Source of the DNA: JAYPWI01 sp038135065 | Lineage (GTDB): Bacteria > Actinomycetota > Acidimicrobiia > Acidimicrobiales > Poriferisodalaceae | Assembly (NCBI GenBank): GCA_038135065.1 | Contig: JAYPWI010000009.1 | Span: 1 to 64,000 of the forward strand | Direction: 5' to 3' | Length of the DNA: 64,000 nt | In this document: positions 52,825 through 60,676 of the stretch, one piece after another | Layout: every line of letters begins with the position of its first letter | Position numbering within the stretch: position 1 is the stretch's first letter | Notes under the pieces: model-generated | Told to the model about the DNA's origin: nothing | The model's input: the letters and a program-made list of their open reading frames with translations, nothing else | Database searches by the model: none | Made by a program: the position numbers and the translations under genes

Positions 52825-53631
52825 TCAGGCTGGGGGCTTGGTGCCCTGGGCCTGAAAGAAGGTGAGCACGAACAACCAGTCCCCGTCGGCGATCGCCGCG
52901 TCGGCCCGGGCGGCCATGGCATCCAGGGCGGCGTCGGTCATGGTGCCCACTGCCCGGGCATACCCGAGGAAGTTCTCGAGGGTGCCCCGGAAGCCCCCGC
53001 GGTCGTCGACCATCGGTGCTGCGCTCGTCGTGACGCCCTGCAGTCCAGCCCGGCGCAGGGCTCCACGGAGGTTGCGCCCCATCGTCGGGTCGGCGAACGC
53101 AGGGCGGACGGCGTCGAGAAAGGACCGCCACTCATCACGATCGAACGCCGTGCAGGCACTCAACCAGAAGTCGGTGTCCTGAGCTGCGACCACCCCTCCG
53201 GGACGCAGCACGCGGACGGCCTCGGCCATCACCGCGTCGACGTCGGGAACATAGAGCAGCACCGACTTGAACACCACCCTGTCCACGGTTCCGTCGGGCA
53301 CGGGAAGGACCTCGTCGGTGACGTGGTGGAACTCGATGCGATCCAGAACACCGGCCCGTTCGGCGGCCCCGCGCGCGAGATCGAGCAGGTCCCGGTTCAG
53401 GTCGACGGCATGGACTCGGCCCTCGGGCCCCACGACCCGGGCCAGCTCCACGGCAACGTCGCCTGGGCCGCAGCCGAAATCCACGATCACCTCACCCGGA
53501 GCGGCCCCGAGAGGGTCGACCAGCAACGGTCGGTTGTGGTCGTTGATACGGAACGAACGGCTGTAACGATCGAGACGCTCGGCTTCGATATCGACCCAGT
53601 GATCCTTGAAGTAGGTGTCCCGCCCCGTCAC
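52825..53631 (-). CDS. SAM-dependent methyltransferase, class I
   Basis: Methyltransferase of 268 residues with the SAM-binding motif I VDFGCGPGDVAVELA, motif post-I AVDLNRDLLDLARG, motif II region GTVDRVVFKSVLLYVPD and a later motif LRPGGVVAAQD. The C-terminal part contains a long helical segment (LENFLGYARAVGT). It resembles the UbiE/menaquinone-type and small-molecule methyltransferases; the acceptor is unknown. Start GTG at 53631; it follows the TPR gene on the same strand with 4 bp between them and is probably translated with it. Its stop abuts the convergent SDR stop. Confidence 0.85.
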   Translation of the reverse strand: MTGRDTYFKDHWVDIEAERLDRYSRSFRINDHNRPLLVDPLGAAPGEVIVDFGCGPGDVAVELARVVGPEGRVHAVDLNRDLLDLARGAAERAGVLDRIEFHHVTDEVLPVPDGTVDRVVFKSVLLYVPDVDAVMAEAVRVLRPGGVVAAQDTDFWLSACTAFDRDEWRSFLDAVRPAFADPTMGRNLRGALRRAGLQGVTTSAAPMVDDRGGFRGTLENFLGYARAVGTMTDAALDAMAARADAAIADGDWLFVLTFFQAQGTKPPA

Positions 53632-53635
53632 CGAG

Positions 53636-54934
53636 TCACCCCGCCGCGAAGTTGGCGATGGGCCGGTTCGGTTGACGCTCCCCCACGGCAGAGGCCACCG
53701 CGGCGGCCTCGCCGGGACGACCGTCCGCCACCAGCGCCGCGATGAGGGTGTTGACCACCATGTCGCGCTGAGCCCTACTGCCCCCGATCCGAACCACCTC
53801 GGTCATCACGGGTTCGAGCAAGCCGATCACCGTCGACCACTGCTCGGCAGTGAAGGCCTGCCACGCCCGGTTCAGGGTGGCACCGAGGGTTCCGGCCGGA
53901 AGCTTGCCCTGCTCACCCAGTTCTTGCAGTTGCTCGATGCAGCCGACCAGATCCTCGGTGCGTCCGAGGGCGGCGTAGGGCAGCCCGGCATGAGCGTCCA
54001 CGAACACGATGGGTCGCCGGAAGTTCTCTTCGTAATAGACACGGACCGACTCCCAGGCCGCGTCGTCGCGGGGAACGCCGGCAAGTTCAGCCCTCCACAG
54101 GAACGAGGCCGAATCGGTCACCACATTGATGGTGGGGCTTGCGTTGGTGCCTGGCAGGCAATTGGCCCCGAAGGCGTCACGGGCCTCGTCGTGGCGGCCG
54201 GCGCCCAGCAGCAACAGTGAGTAGTGCCACCAGTTGTGGCAGTGCATGAGGCTGGCTGGGTCAGCCGAGTCGAGCCATTGCCCCAGAAAGGCAAGCGCCA
54301 CGTCATCGGCCCCGCCCTCGTACAGAGCGTGGGCCAGGGTGTGCGCCCCGTGAGGGTTGTCGGGCTTGATCTCGAGCGACCGTTCGGCCAGCGCACGCCC
54401 CTGCTCCCAGCGACCCATCTCGAGCAGGGCGAAGGCGTGAACGGTGAGGAACCACCAGTCCTCCCCGTACGCCTCGGCCAGGGGCTCGAGCAGGGCCAAC
54501 TGCTCGGGTTCTCGTTCGACCCGCCCGCTGAACCCAATCGACCCGAAGACCCCACAGGCCGGTGACAGGGCAAAGGCGTCGCGCGGGTAGTGCTCCAGGT
54601 GGCTCCGGGTTCGCTCCAGCGACGAGGGGATACGGCCCGATACGACATCGGCCAGGATCTCGATGTGACCGCGCTCGCGCTCAGACACGCCGTCGAGCAG
54701 CCCGACCGCGGTCTCCGCAGCGTGGCGGGCCTCGGCACCCCGGGCCATGAGTTGGTGCTGACGGGCCATCGCGACATGGGCCATCGCGAAGTTCGGATCA
54801 GCGGCGATGGCCTCCCCGAGCCGATCCTCGACACCGCCATGGGCGGCCAGCATCCGGTCGATGGCATCGACGTAGGCGTCACGGGCCTCCCCGCTACCGG
54901 TGCTGAGGTCCAAGCCGTAGCGGTCGGTGTGCAT
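53636..54934 (-). CDS. TPR-repeat protein, TTC38-like
   Basis: A 432-residue soluble protein built of tetratricopeptide-like helical repeats, resembling the TTC38 family (DLSTGSGEARDAYVDAID, FAMAHVAMARQHQLMARG and RWEQGRALAERSLEIKPD). The repeats run from about residue 40 to 430, with conserved tyrosine/histidine-rich positions such as MHCHNWWHYSLLLL. TPR arrays mediate protein-protein interactions; the biochemical role of bacterial TTC38-like proteins is not known to me. The ATG at 54934 has AAGGAG nine bases upstream. Co-oriented with, and 4 bp before, the methyltransferase; it lies 28 bp downstream of the acyl-CoA carboxylase gene, so the three may share a transcript. Confidence 0.78.
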   Translation of the reverse strand: MHTDRYGLDLSTGSGEARDAYVDAIDRMLAAHGGVEDRLGEAIAADPNFAMAHVAMARQHQLMARGAEARHAAETAVGLLDGVSERERGHIEILADVVSGRIPSSLERTRSHLEHYPRDAFALSPACGVFGSIGFSGRVEREPEQLALLEPLAEAYGEDWWFLTVHAFALLEMGRWEQGRALAERSLEIKPDNPHGAHTLAHALYEGGADDVALAFLGQWLDSADPASLMHCHNWWHYSLLLLGAGRHDEARDAFGANCLPGTNASPTINVVTDSASFLWRAELAGVPRDDAAWESVRVYYEENFRRPIVFVDAHAGLPYAALGRTEDLVGCIEQLQELGEQGKLPAGTLGATLNRAWQAFTAEQWSTVIGLLEPVMTEVVRIGGSRAQRDMVVNTLIAALVADGRPGEAAAVASAVGERQPNRPIANFAAG

Positions 54935-54962
54935 GTGCTGCTCCTTAGTAAATCGGCCTCGC

Positions 54963-56513
54963 TCAGGGACGGTAGGGGAAGGCCACTGGCCCGGTGGTGA
55001 TCGATCGCTGGACGAGGTCGACCCACTCGCACAGCACGGGCCGGGTGTCCCGCGGGTCGATGATCTCCTGGATCTCGAAGAATTCGGCGGAGCGGTGGGG
55101 TGACCGCACCCGGTTGAGCCGGTCCCTGATCTCCTCCAGCAGGCCGTCTGGGTCGTCGCTGTCGGCCAGTTCCTGCTTATAGGCGACTTCGATCCCCCCT
55201 TCGATGGGCAACGATCCCCAGTCTCCGCTGGGCCACGAGTACCGGAAACTGTGGGCGCCGGGCTTGTTGTTCGATGCCCCCGCCACCCCGAACGCCTTCC
55301 GGATCACCACGCAGGCGAAGGGACTGGCCAGCTGTCCGAGTGCGGCCAGGGCCTGGCTACCGAAGCGGATGGTGGCACTCTCCTCGGACTCCTTGCCGAT
55401 GAGAAAACCGGGACAGTCCTCGAGATGGACCACGGGAAGATGGAAGGTGGAGGCCAGGTCCAGGAAACGGATGAGCTTGCGACATGCGTCAGCTGTCCAG
55501 GCCCCGCCGTAGACGAAGGGATCCTCGGCGAACAGGGCCACCGGATAGCCGTCGAGGCGGGCCAGACCGGTGATGATGGACTTCCCCCAGCCCCGACCGA
55601 TCTCGAAGAAGCTGTCGGTGTCGACGATGGCGTCGATGACGCTCCTCATCTTGTAGACCCGGCGAGGTTCGCGGGGAACCACCGACAGCAGGGCTTCCTC
55701 GCGGCGGTGCACGTCATCGGTCGGGTCCGCCCGGGGCGGGCGCTCGTCCACATTGCTCGGCAGGTAGGACAGGAACCGGGCGGCCCTGGCGAAGGCCTCC
55801 TCCTCGGAGTCGACCACGTCGTCGATGGCTCCGTTCGAGGTGTGGATGTCGGCGTGGCCGAGTTCTTCCTTGCCATGCCCACCCAGCGATGCCTGCTCGA
55901 CGAGAGCGGGGCCGGCGATCATCATCTGGGCGGTGTCCCGCACGATGAGCGAGTAGTGCGAGGTGGCCACCCGGGCCGCCCCGATACCGGCCACCGACCC
56001 CAAGGCGAGGGCCACCGACGGTGCGACGGCCAGGTGGTTGACCACCTTCTCCCAACCCTTGACCTCGGGAATGTAGGTGCGCCCAGCCATCTCGATGGTC
56101 TTGACCGAGCCCCCACCCCCCATGCCGTCCACCAGCCGGACGTGGGGCAGACGCAACTCGATGCCCAACGACTCGGCGGTGTCACGTTTGGCGGGAATGG
56201 TGGCCTCGTTCGATCCACCCCGCACGGTGAAGTCGTCACCCGACAAGATCACCGGGCGACCGTCGATCCGGGCCACCCCGAACAGGAAGTTCGAGGGCAT
56301 CAGATGGGTCAGGTTGCCCTCGTCGTCGTAGGTGGCGACACCGGCCGTCTTGCCGATCTCGTGGAACGACCCGGCATCGGCGATCCGATCGATCCGCTCC
56401 CTGATGGTGAGCTTGCCGAAGAAATGCTGTCGCTCGACCTTGTCGGCTCCACCGAGTTGCTCCGCGAGTGCCTCGCGCTGCCGCAGTTCCTCGATCTCGG
56501 CTTCCCAACTCAC
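54963..56513 (-). CDS. Acyl-CoA carboxylase carboxyltransferase (beta) subunit
   Basis: Carboxyltransferase subunit of 516 residues of a propionyl/methylcrotonyl/geranyl-type acyl-CoA carboxylase; it transfers CO2 from carboxybiotin to an acyl-CoA. Both crotonase-like halves are present: the N-terminal RIDGRPVILSGDDFTVRGGS and GGGGSVKTIE, the central NSNGAIDDVV-like loop HTSNGAIDDVVDSEEE, and the C-terminal RLDGYPVALFAEDPFVYGG, AFGVAGASNNKPG. The biotin carboxylase partner (AccA-type) is not adjacent. The acyl-CoA substrate is uncertain: length and motifs fit propionyl-CoA or branched enoyl-CoA types. Start is a GTG at 56513, near the divergent TesB gene. Confidence 0.92.
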   Translation of the reverse strand: MSWEAEIEELRQREALAEQLGGADKVERQHFFGKLTIRERIDRIADAGSFHEIGKTAGVATYDDEGNLTHLMPSNFLFGVARIDGRPVILSGDDFTVRGGSNEATIPAKRDTAESLGIELRLPHVRLVDGMGGGGSVKTIEMAGRTYIPEVKGWEKVVNHLAVAPSVALALGSVAGIGAARVATSHYSLIVRDTAQMMIAGPALVEQASLGGHGKEELGHADIHTSNGAIDDVVDSEEEAFARAARFLSYLPSNVDERPPRADPTDDVHRREEALLSVVPREPRRVYKMRSVIDAIVDTDSFFEIGRGWGKSIITGLARLDGYPVALFAEDPFVYGGAWTADACRKLIRFLDLASTFHLPVVHLEDCPGFLIGKESEESATIRFGSQALAALGQLASPFACVVIRKAFGVAGASNNKPGAHSFRYSWPSGDWGSLPIEGGIEVAYKQELADSDDPDGLLEEIRDRLNRVRSPHRSAEFFEIQEIIDPRDTRPVLCEWVDLVQRSITTGPVAFPYRP

Positions 56514-56570
56514 CGCGCCCCCTGATGGCCCTCGTCATCGACGTCGAAGGGCACGGTAGCCTGCCCCGGC

Positions 56571-57422
56571 GTGCCCACGCCCTTCGACCAACTGCTGCAC
56601 CTCGAGCCTGCTGCATCGGGCCGTCTCCTCGCTCCGGTGGCCCCCGACCGTTCGGCCCGCACCTACGGAGGCCAGTTCCTGGCTCACACCCTGCGAGCGG
56701 CCCAGACGACGGTGGAGGACGACCGGGCCGTGCACTCCCTGCACTGCTACTTCCTCAGAGCCGGTGACGTGGACACCCCGACCGAACTCGAGGTCGAGCA
56801 CCTGCGGGACGGGCGATCGTTCAGCCAGCGGCAGGTCACGGCGTACCAGCAGGGTGTCGAGATGTTCAGCACCCTCATCTCGTTCCACACCGCCGAGCAG
56901 GGACTCGCCCACCAACCCGAACATCCCCTCGACGTGCCCGGGCCCGAGGAGGTGACCCTCACCTATCACGACGTCTGGGAGGCGACGCTTCCCCCCGAGC
57001 AGCGACCTTGGCCGGGTCGGGCCCGGCCGATGGACATCCGCTACATCAACCCGCCGACGGCGCCCGAGGGGGTTCCCATCCTCGAGCCGCAACTGATGTG
57101 GATGCGCATACGTGAGCCCCTCGGCGACGACCCAGCCCTGCACGCCGTCGGTCTCGCCTACCTCGCCGACGCGACACTGGTCGATCACGTCACCCTGCCG
57201 CACGGCTTCCGCTGGCAAGACGAACGACTCACTGGGGCCAGCCTCGATCACGCTATGTGGTTCCACCAGTCCTGCCGGGCCGACGAGTGGCTGCTGTACG
57301 ACCAGCGGGTGGAGTTCACGGGGGGAGCGCGGGGCCTGGCCTCGGGCCGGTTCTACACAGCAGACGGGACCCTGGTGGCGACCTGCATGCAGGAAGGACT
57401 CATGCGCTGGGCTGACGCCTGA
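56571..57422 (+). CDS. tesB: Acyl-CoA thioesterase II (TesB)
   Basis: Double-hotdog acyl-CoA thioesterase of 283 residues. Characteristic TesB elements: YGGQFLAHTLRAAQTTV, HSLHCYFLRAGD, RDGRSFSQRQVTA in the first half and LDHAMWFHQSCRADEWLLYDQ with the closing RFYTADGTLVATCMQEGLMR in the second, including the conserved Asp and His. It hydrolyses acyl-CoA of variable chain length. The GTG at 56571 has TAGCCT ending eight bases upstream. It is followed after 25 bp by an atypical SDR, and is divergent from the acyl-CoA carboxylase gene. Of the thioesterases in this window it fits TesB best. Confidence 0.93.
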   Translation: MPTPFDQLLHLEPAASGRLLAPVAPDRSARTYGGQFLAHTLRAAQTTVEDDRAVHSLHCYFLRAGDVDTPTELEVEHLRDGRSFSQRQVTAYQQGVEMFSTLISFHTAEQGLAHQPEHPLDVPGPEEVTLTYHDVWEATLPPEQRPWPGRARPMDIRYINPPTAPEGVPILEPQLMWMRIREPLGDDPALHAVGLAYLADATLVDHVTLPHGFRWQDERLTGASLDHAMWFHQSCRADEWLLYDQRVEFTGGARGLASGRFYTADGTLVATCMQEGLMRWADA

Positions 57423-57447
57423 AGGTCCCGACGCATAGCCTTTGCCC

Positions 57448-58233
57448 ATGGAGCTCCGACTCGATGGACGAACGGCCCTGATCACCGGCGGCAGCCGGGG
57501 TCTGGGCCGGGCAATGGCCGAAACCTTCGCTGCTGCAGGGGCCTCGGTCGCCGTGATCGCCCGTGACCGGGCACCCATCGACGAGACGGTGAGTGCCTGT
57601 CGCGACGCAAACCCCGATGGAACGCACCATGGCGTAGCGGCCGATCTGGCCGACCCGGCCCAGGTGACCGGCGCCCACGAGGCCGCAGTCGCCGCGATCG
57701 GGCCGGTCGACATCCTGGTGAACAACGCCGGTACGAGCGCTGCCCTGCCCTTCCTGGAGATCGACGATGACGCCTGGGAGACCGACTTCCAGTTGAAGTT
57801 CTTCGCCGCCGCCCGCCTCTGCCGGCTGTGCATCCCTCACATGCGATCCCAGGGCTGGGGTCGCATCCTCAACACCCTGAACGCATCAGCCAAGGCGGCA
57901 GGCCCCCGATCGTGCCCGACTGCGGCGTCACGGGCGGCCGGGATGGCCATGACGAAGGCCCTGGCCGGCGAGTTCGCGGCCGACGGTGTCCTGGTCAACG
58001 CCCTCAACACGGGGCTCTTCGTCACCCACCAGTGGCAGACCCGCTTCGACCGTGAGGGTGGTGCCCCCGACTTCGATGCCTATATGGATGCGATGGGGGC
58101 TCGGGTGCCGATCAAGCGCATCGGCGATCCCAGCGAGTTCGCCAACCTCGCGCTGTTCCTCGCCTCGGACCGGGCCAGTTACCTCACCGGGGCCGCCATC
58201 AACATCGACGGAGGCCTCGGGCCCGTGGTCTGA
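57448..58233 (+). CDS. Atypical SDR-family protein with altered catalytic residues
   Basis: A 261-residue protein of the SDR fold with an intact cofactor motif TGGSRGLGRA and NNAGT, but with the catalytic tetrad changed. The usual Asn is K117 (in ETDFQLKFFAA), the Tyr of Y-x3-K is T158 and the Lys is R162 (TAASR); only the Ser (NASAKAAG) looks conventional. The end NIDGGLGPVV is typical. I recall a subgroup of bacterial SDRs with PTxxSRAAGMA, so this may be a lineage with different chemistry rather than decay. ATG has TAGCCT 6 nt upstream (57436-57441). It follows tesB on the same strand. The next gene is convergent; a 10-bp tandem repeat lies between. Confidence 0.82.
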   Translation: MELRLDGRTALITGGSRGLGRAMAETFAAAGASVAVIARDRAPIDETVSACRDANPDGTHHGVAADLADPAQVTGAHEAAVAAIGPVDILVNNAGTSAALPFLEIDDDAWETDFQLKFFAAARLCRLCIPHMRSQGWGRILNTLNASAKAAGPRSCPTAASRAAGMAMTKALAGEFAADGVLVNALNTGLFVTHQWQTRFDREGGAPDFDAYMDAMGARVPIKRIGDPSEFANLALFLASDRASYLTGAAINIDGGLGPVV

Positions 58234-58250
58234 GTGGCTGCTCCGTGCCG

Positions 58251-58290
58251 GTCAGTCCCGGTCAGTCCCGGTCAGCGCCGGTCAGTCCCG
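58251..58290. repeat. 10-bp tandem repeat with stop codons in all frames
   Basis: Four 10-bp units (gtcagtcccg, third one gtcagcgccg) between the SDR and aldo/keto reductase genes. On the minus strand each unit holds TGA; the first is the reductase's own stop, the next three fall in the other frames, so read-through is closed in every frame within 30 nt. The expansion is 10 bp long and out of frame with codons, hence non-coding. Confidence 0.85.
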
Positions 58291-59154
58291 GCGGAACTTC
58301 TCGGCCAAGGGGAAAATGATCTCGTCGTCTTCGGCAGCCCCCAGGACGGCCTCCCATTGAGGCTCCTCCAACGGGGTGAACGCCTCTGCGGCATCGAGCA
58401 CCCGGGGCAACAGCCCGAGATCTCCCACCGTGGCGAACACGTCGACGCCCGGGGTGGATAGCGCGAAGCGGACCCCTCGATCGATCAGGTCACCATCGGT
58501 GTGGGGTCGATACCAGCACTGGTGGGTGGGCGCCATCGATCCCCACGGCTGCCTGGCCACCGCCTTGATCACCTGCACACCGATGTCGTTGGCCTGGCAA
58601 TACTCCAGGAGAGCCTCCGCATCGGCCCGATACACGGGATCTGCCATGACCCTGGGGTACATGGGGAACATGACGGTGTCGAGGTCATAGCGGCGGACCG
58701 CCTCCAGATGGGCCCGGGGTGCTCCCAGGTCATGACCGGTCACCCCAGCGAAACGGGTGAGACCGGCATCGCGGGCCCGGCAGATCACCTCGAACGCATC
58801 AGCGCGTCGGTCCAGTTCATCGAGATCGGTGACCGCGTGGGCCTGGTACAGGTCGAGATGGTCGACACCCAGACGCCGCATCGACTCCTCGAGTTGTGCC
58901 TGCACCTCGTCTCCGTCGGTCAGGGCCGTCTTGCAACCGACGAAGAGCCCGTCACGCACCGCGGGGACATAGGGCCCGACCAGCAGCTCGGCATCGCCGT
59001 AGCGGGGCGCGATGTCCAGATGATTCACCCCGCGCTCCAACGCCGCGTGGAAGCCCGCTTCGGCATCGGCCGGGGTGCATCGAGCAAAGGCGGCCCCGCC
59101 AAGGATGGCCAACGAGCTGTGATGTCCGGTACGTCCGAGTCGGCGGGTCTGCAT
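58282..59154 (-). CDS. Aldo/keto reductase family protein
   Basis: Aldo/keto reductase of 290 residues, an (alpha/beta)8-barrel NADPH enzyme for carbonyl reduction. The tetrad is visible: D in NHLDIAPRYGDAE (with Y), K in GCKTALTD and H in LYQAHAV, plus FAGVTGHDL and the C-terminal STPGVDVFATVGDL. The motif GHHSSLAILGGAAF resembles the YhdN/iron-sulfur-less branch and DxxR/GxGG pattern of the family. ATG at 59154 has TAGGGT ending 6 nt upstream (59161-59166), again a leaderless geometry, and lies 15 bp after the end of the thioesterase gene on the same strand. Its stop lies in the tandem repeat 58251-58290. Confidence 0.87.
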   Translation of the reverse strand: MQTRRLGRTGHHSSLAILGGAAFARCTPADAEAGFHAALERGVNHLDIAPRYGDAELLVGPYVPAVRDGLFVGCKTALTDGDEVQAQLEESMRRLGVDHLDLYQAHAVTDLDELDRRADAFEVICRARDAGLTRFAGVTGHDLGAPRAHLEAVRRYDLDTVMFPMYPRVMADPVYRADAEALLEYCQANDIGVQVIKAVARQPWGSMAPTHQCWYRPHTDGDLIDRGVRFALSTPGVDVFATVGDLGLLPRVLDAAEAFTPLEEPQWEAVLGAAEDDEIIFPLAEKFRRD

Positions 59155-59169
59155 GAGCCGACCCTACTG

Positions 59170-59604
59170 TCAGGCCGGGCTGTCAGGAGGGGTCTTGGTC
59201 TTGCGTTTGCAGGGTGGCCAGGGCGGCCATGAGATCGGCCGGCGGCCGCATCGGCTTACCCGCCGCGTCGCAGACCCCGTCACCATCCCCTCGACCAGGA
59301 CACGGTCGTCACCCACCCGCCGAATGCGTTGCGCCCAGCGGCTGCTGGCCCGCCTTACCTCAGCCACCTCGGTCTCCACCACCAGGCGATCCCGGGCGGT
59401 CGCCGGTTCTCTGAACCGGACCTCGAGGGTGGTCACCACGATCTGGATGCCCCTGGCTGCGAGATCCGGCAGGGCCATGCCGATGTCCTCCAGCGCCACG
59501 CAGCGGGCTGCCTCGAAATAGGCGACGTAGACGGCGTGATTGACATGGTTGTAGGGGTCCAGTTCCCCGAAACGAGGAATTACCGGGGTCTGGTGGATGG
59601 CCAT
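59170..59604 (-). CDS. Acyl-CoA thioesterase (4HBT, FadM/YbgC-like), probable frameshift near the 3' end
   Basis: Hotdog-fold thioesterase of about 140 residues. The core is clear: FGELDPYNHVNHAVYVAYFEAARC, including the Asp of the YbgC/FadM active site, then VVTTLEVRFREPATARDRLVV. After residue about 108 the frame yields an Arg/Pro/Trp/Cys-rich tail that is not like the family. The frame one base over gives GVCDAAGKPMRPPADLMAAL and a stop at 59183-59185, the ending expected for such a thioesterase. One G is therefore missing from the four-G run opposite 59275-59278, either a sequencing error in a homopolymer or a real frameshift. The ATG at 59604 has TAAGTT ending 7 nt upstream (59612-59617). 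Confidence 0.85.
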   Translation of the reverse strand: MAIHQTPVIPRFGELDPYNHVNHAVYVAYFEAARCVALEDIGMALPDLAARGIQIVVTTLEVRFREPATARDRLVVETEVAEVRRASSRWAQRIRRVGDDRVLVEGMVTGSATRRVSRCGRRPISWPPWPPCKRKTKTPPDSPA

Positions 59605-59689
59605 CGAGGCGAACTTAGCCGCGTCACTTCGTCGGGTCGGACCCGCCGGTGGATACCCTCAACGCTCGATTCGGGCCCACGGAGTAATG

Positions 59690-60670
59690 ATGTCGATCCT
59701 CCAACGAACACTTGACGAACTCGGCGTGCTCGTCGGCGACGGCGGCATGGGGACCCAGCTCTTCGAGCGGGGGCTCACCGCCGGCGACCCCCCCGAGCGG
59801 TGGAACGTCGAGATCCCCGAGCGGGTCCAAGACGTCCACCGCTCCTACGTCCTCGCCGGCTCCGATCTGCTACTGACCAACAGCTTCGGCGGGACCAGCT
59901 TCCGGCTGGCCCTGCACGGCCTGCAGGACCGGGTCGTTGAGCTCAACCGGGCGGCGGCGACCATCGCCCGTGAGGTGGCCGACGAGGTCGAGCGAACCGT
60001 GCTGGTCGCGGGCTCGATGGGTCCGAGCGGCGAACTGCTCGAGCCGATGGGGTCGATGACCCCCGACCGAGCTCGCGACGCCTTCGCCGAGCAAGCCTCG
60101 GGCCTCGCCGCAGGCGGTGCTGATCTCCTGTGGATCGAGACGATGAGCGATCTCGATGAGGTGACCTGCGCCGTACAGGGCGCCCAGTCCGCAACCGACA
60201 TCCCGATCTGTGTGACCTTGAGCTTCGATACGGTCGGCCGCACCATGATGGGGGTCAGCGGAGCCGACTTCGTCGAGCGGGTGAGTGGGCTGGGTCTCGC
60301 CGCGATGGGAGCCAACTGCGGCAACAACATCGCCGACACCGAAGCCGCCGTGCGCCAGATCGTCGAACAGCACCCGGGGATGCCCGTCATCTCGAAGGCC
60401 AATGCCGGCATTCCCGAATTCCGCGGGGACGAACTCGTCTACGACGGCAGCCCCGACATCATGGCAGCCCACGCCCACCGCATCCGCTCCGCCGGGGCAT
60501 CGATCATCGGCGCCTGCTGCGGCTCCACCCCAGACCACATCGCCTACATGGCCGCCGTGCTCCGCGGCGAACGGCCGGTTCCCGATGTCCCACCACCGAC
60601 CTCACCGACCCGTGAGGCACCTGCTGGATACGAACAACGCAACCGGGCCCGCCGGGGACGCCGTCGGTGA
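59690..60670 (+). CDS. Homocysteine S-methyltransferase / betaine-homocysteine type
   Basis: Zn-dependent methyltransferase of 326 residues of the Pfam homocysteine S-methyltransferase family. The N-terminal GDGGMGTQLFERGL barrel opening, LLLTNSFGGTSF and the zinc ligands C210 (GANC), C276 and C277 (GACC) are all present. It transfers a methyl group to homocysteine, from S-methylmethionine, betaine or, as MetH's first module, methylcobalamin; the partner is unknown as no corrinoid or MetH downstream modules are fused. The chosen ATG at 59690 has GGAG five bases upstream (59681-59684); the ATG at 59687 is in the same frame. Convergent with the MFS gene (6 bp). Confidence 0.9.
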   Translation: MSILQRTLDELGVLVGDGGMGTQLFERGLTAGDPPERWNVEIPERVQDVHRSYVLAGSDLLLTNSFGGTSFRLALHGLQDRVVELNRAAATIAREVADEVERTVLVAGSMGPSGELLEPMGSMTPDRARDAFAEQASGLAAGGADLLWIETMSDLDEVTCAVQGAQSATDIPICVTLSFDTVGRTMMGVSGADFVERVSGLGLAAMGANCGNNIADTEAAVRQIVEQHPGMPVISKANAGIPEFRGDELVYDGSPDIMAAHAHRIRSAGASIIGACCGSTPDHIAYMAAVLRGERPVPDVPPPTSPTREAPAGYEQRNRARRGRRR

Positions 60671-60676
60671 CCCTGG

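Noticed and set aside
58251..58290. CRISPR-like or mobile-element repeat
   Set aside because: Ten-bp units are contiguous without spacers and lie at a gene end; no cas genes are in the window.
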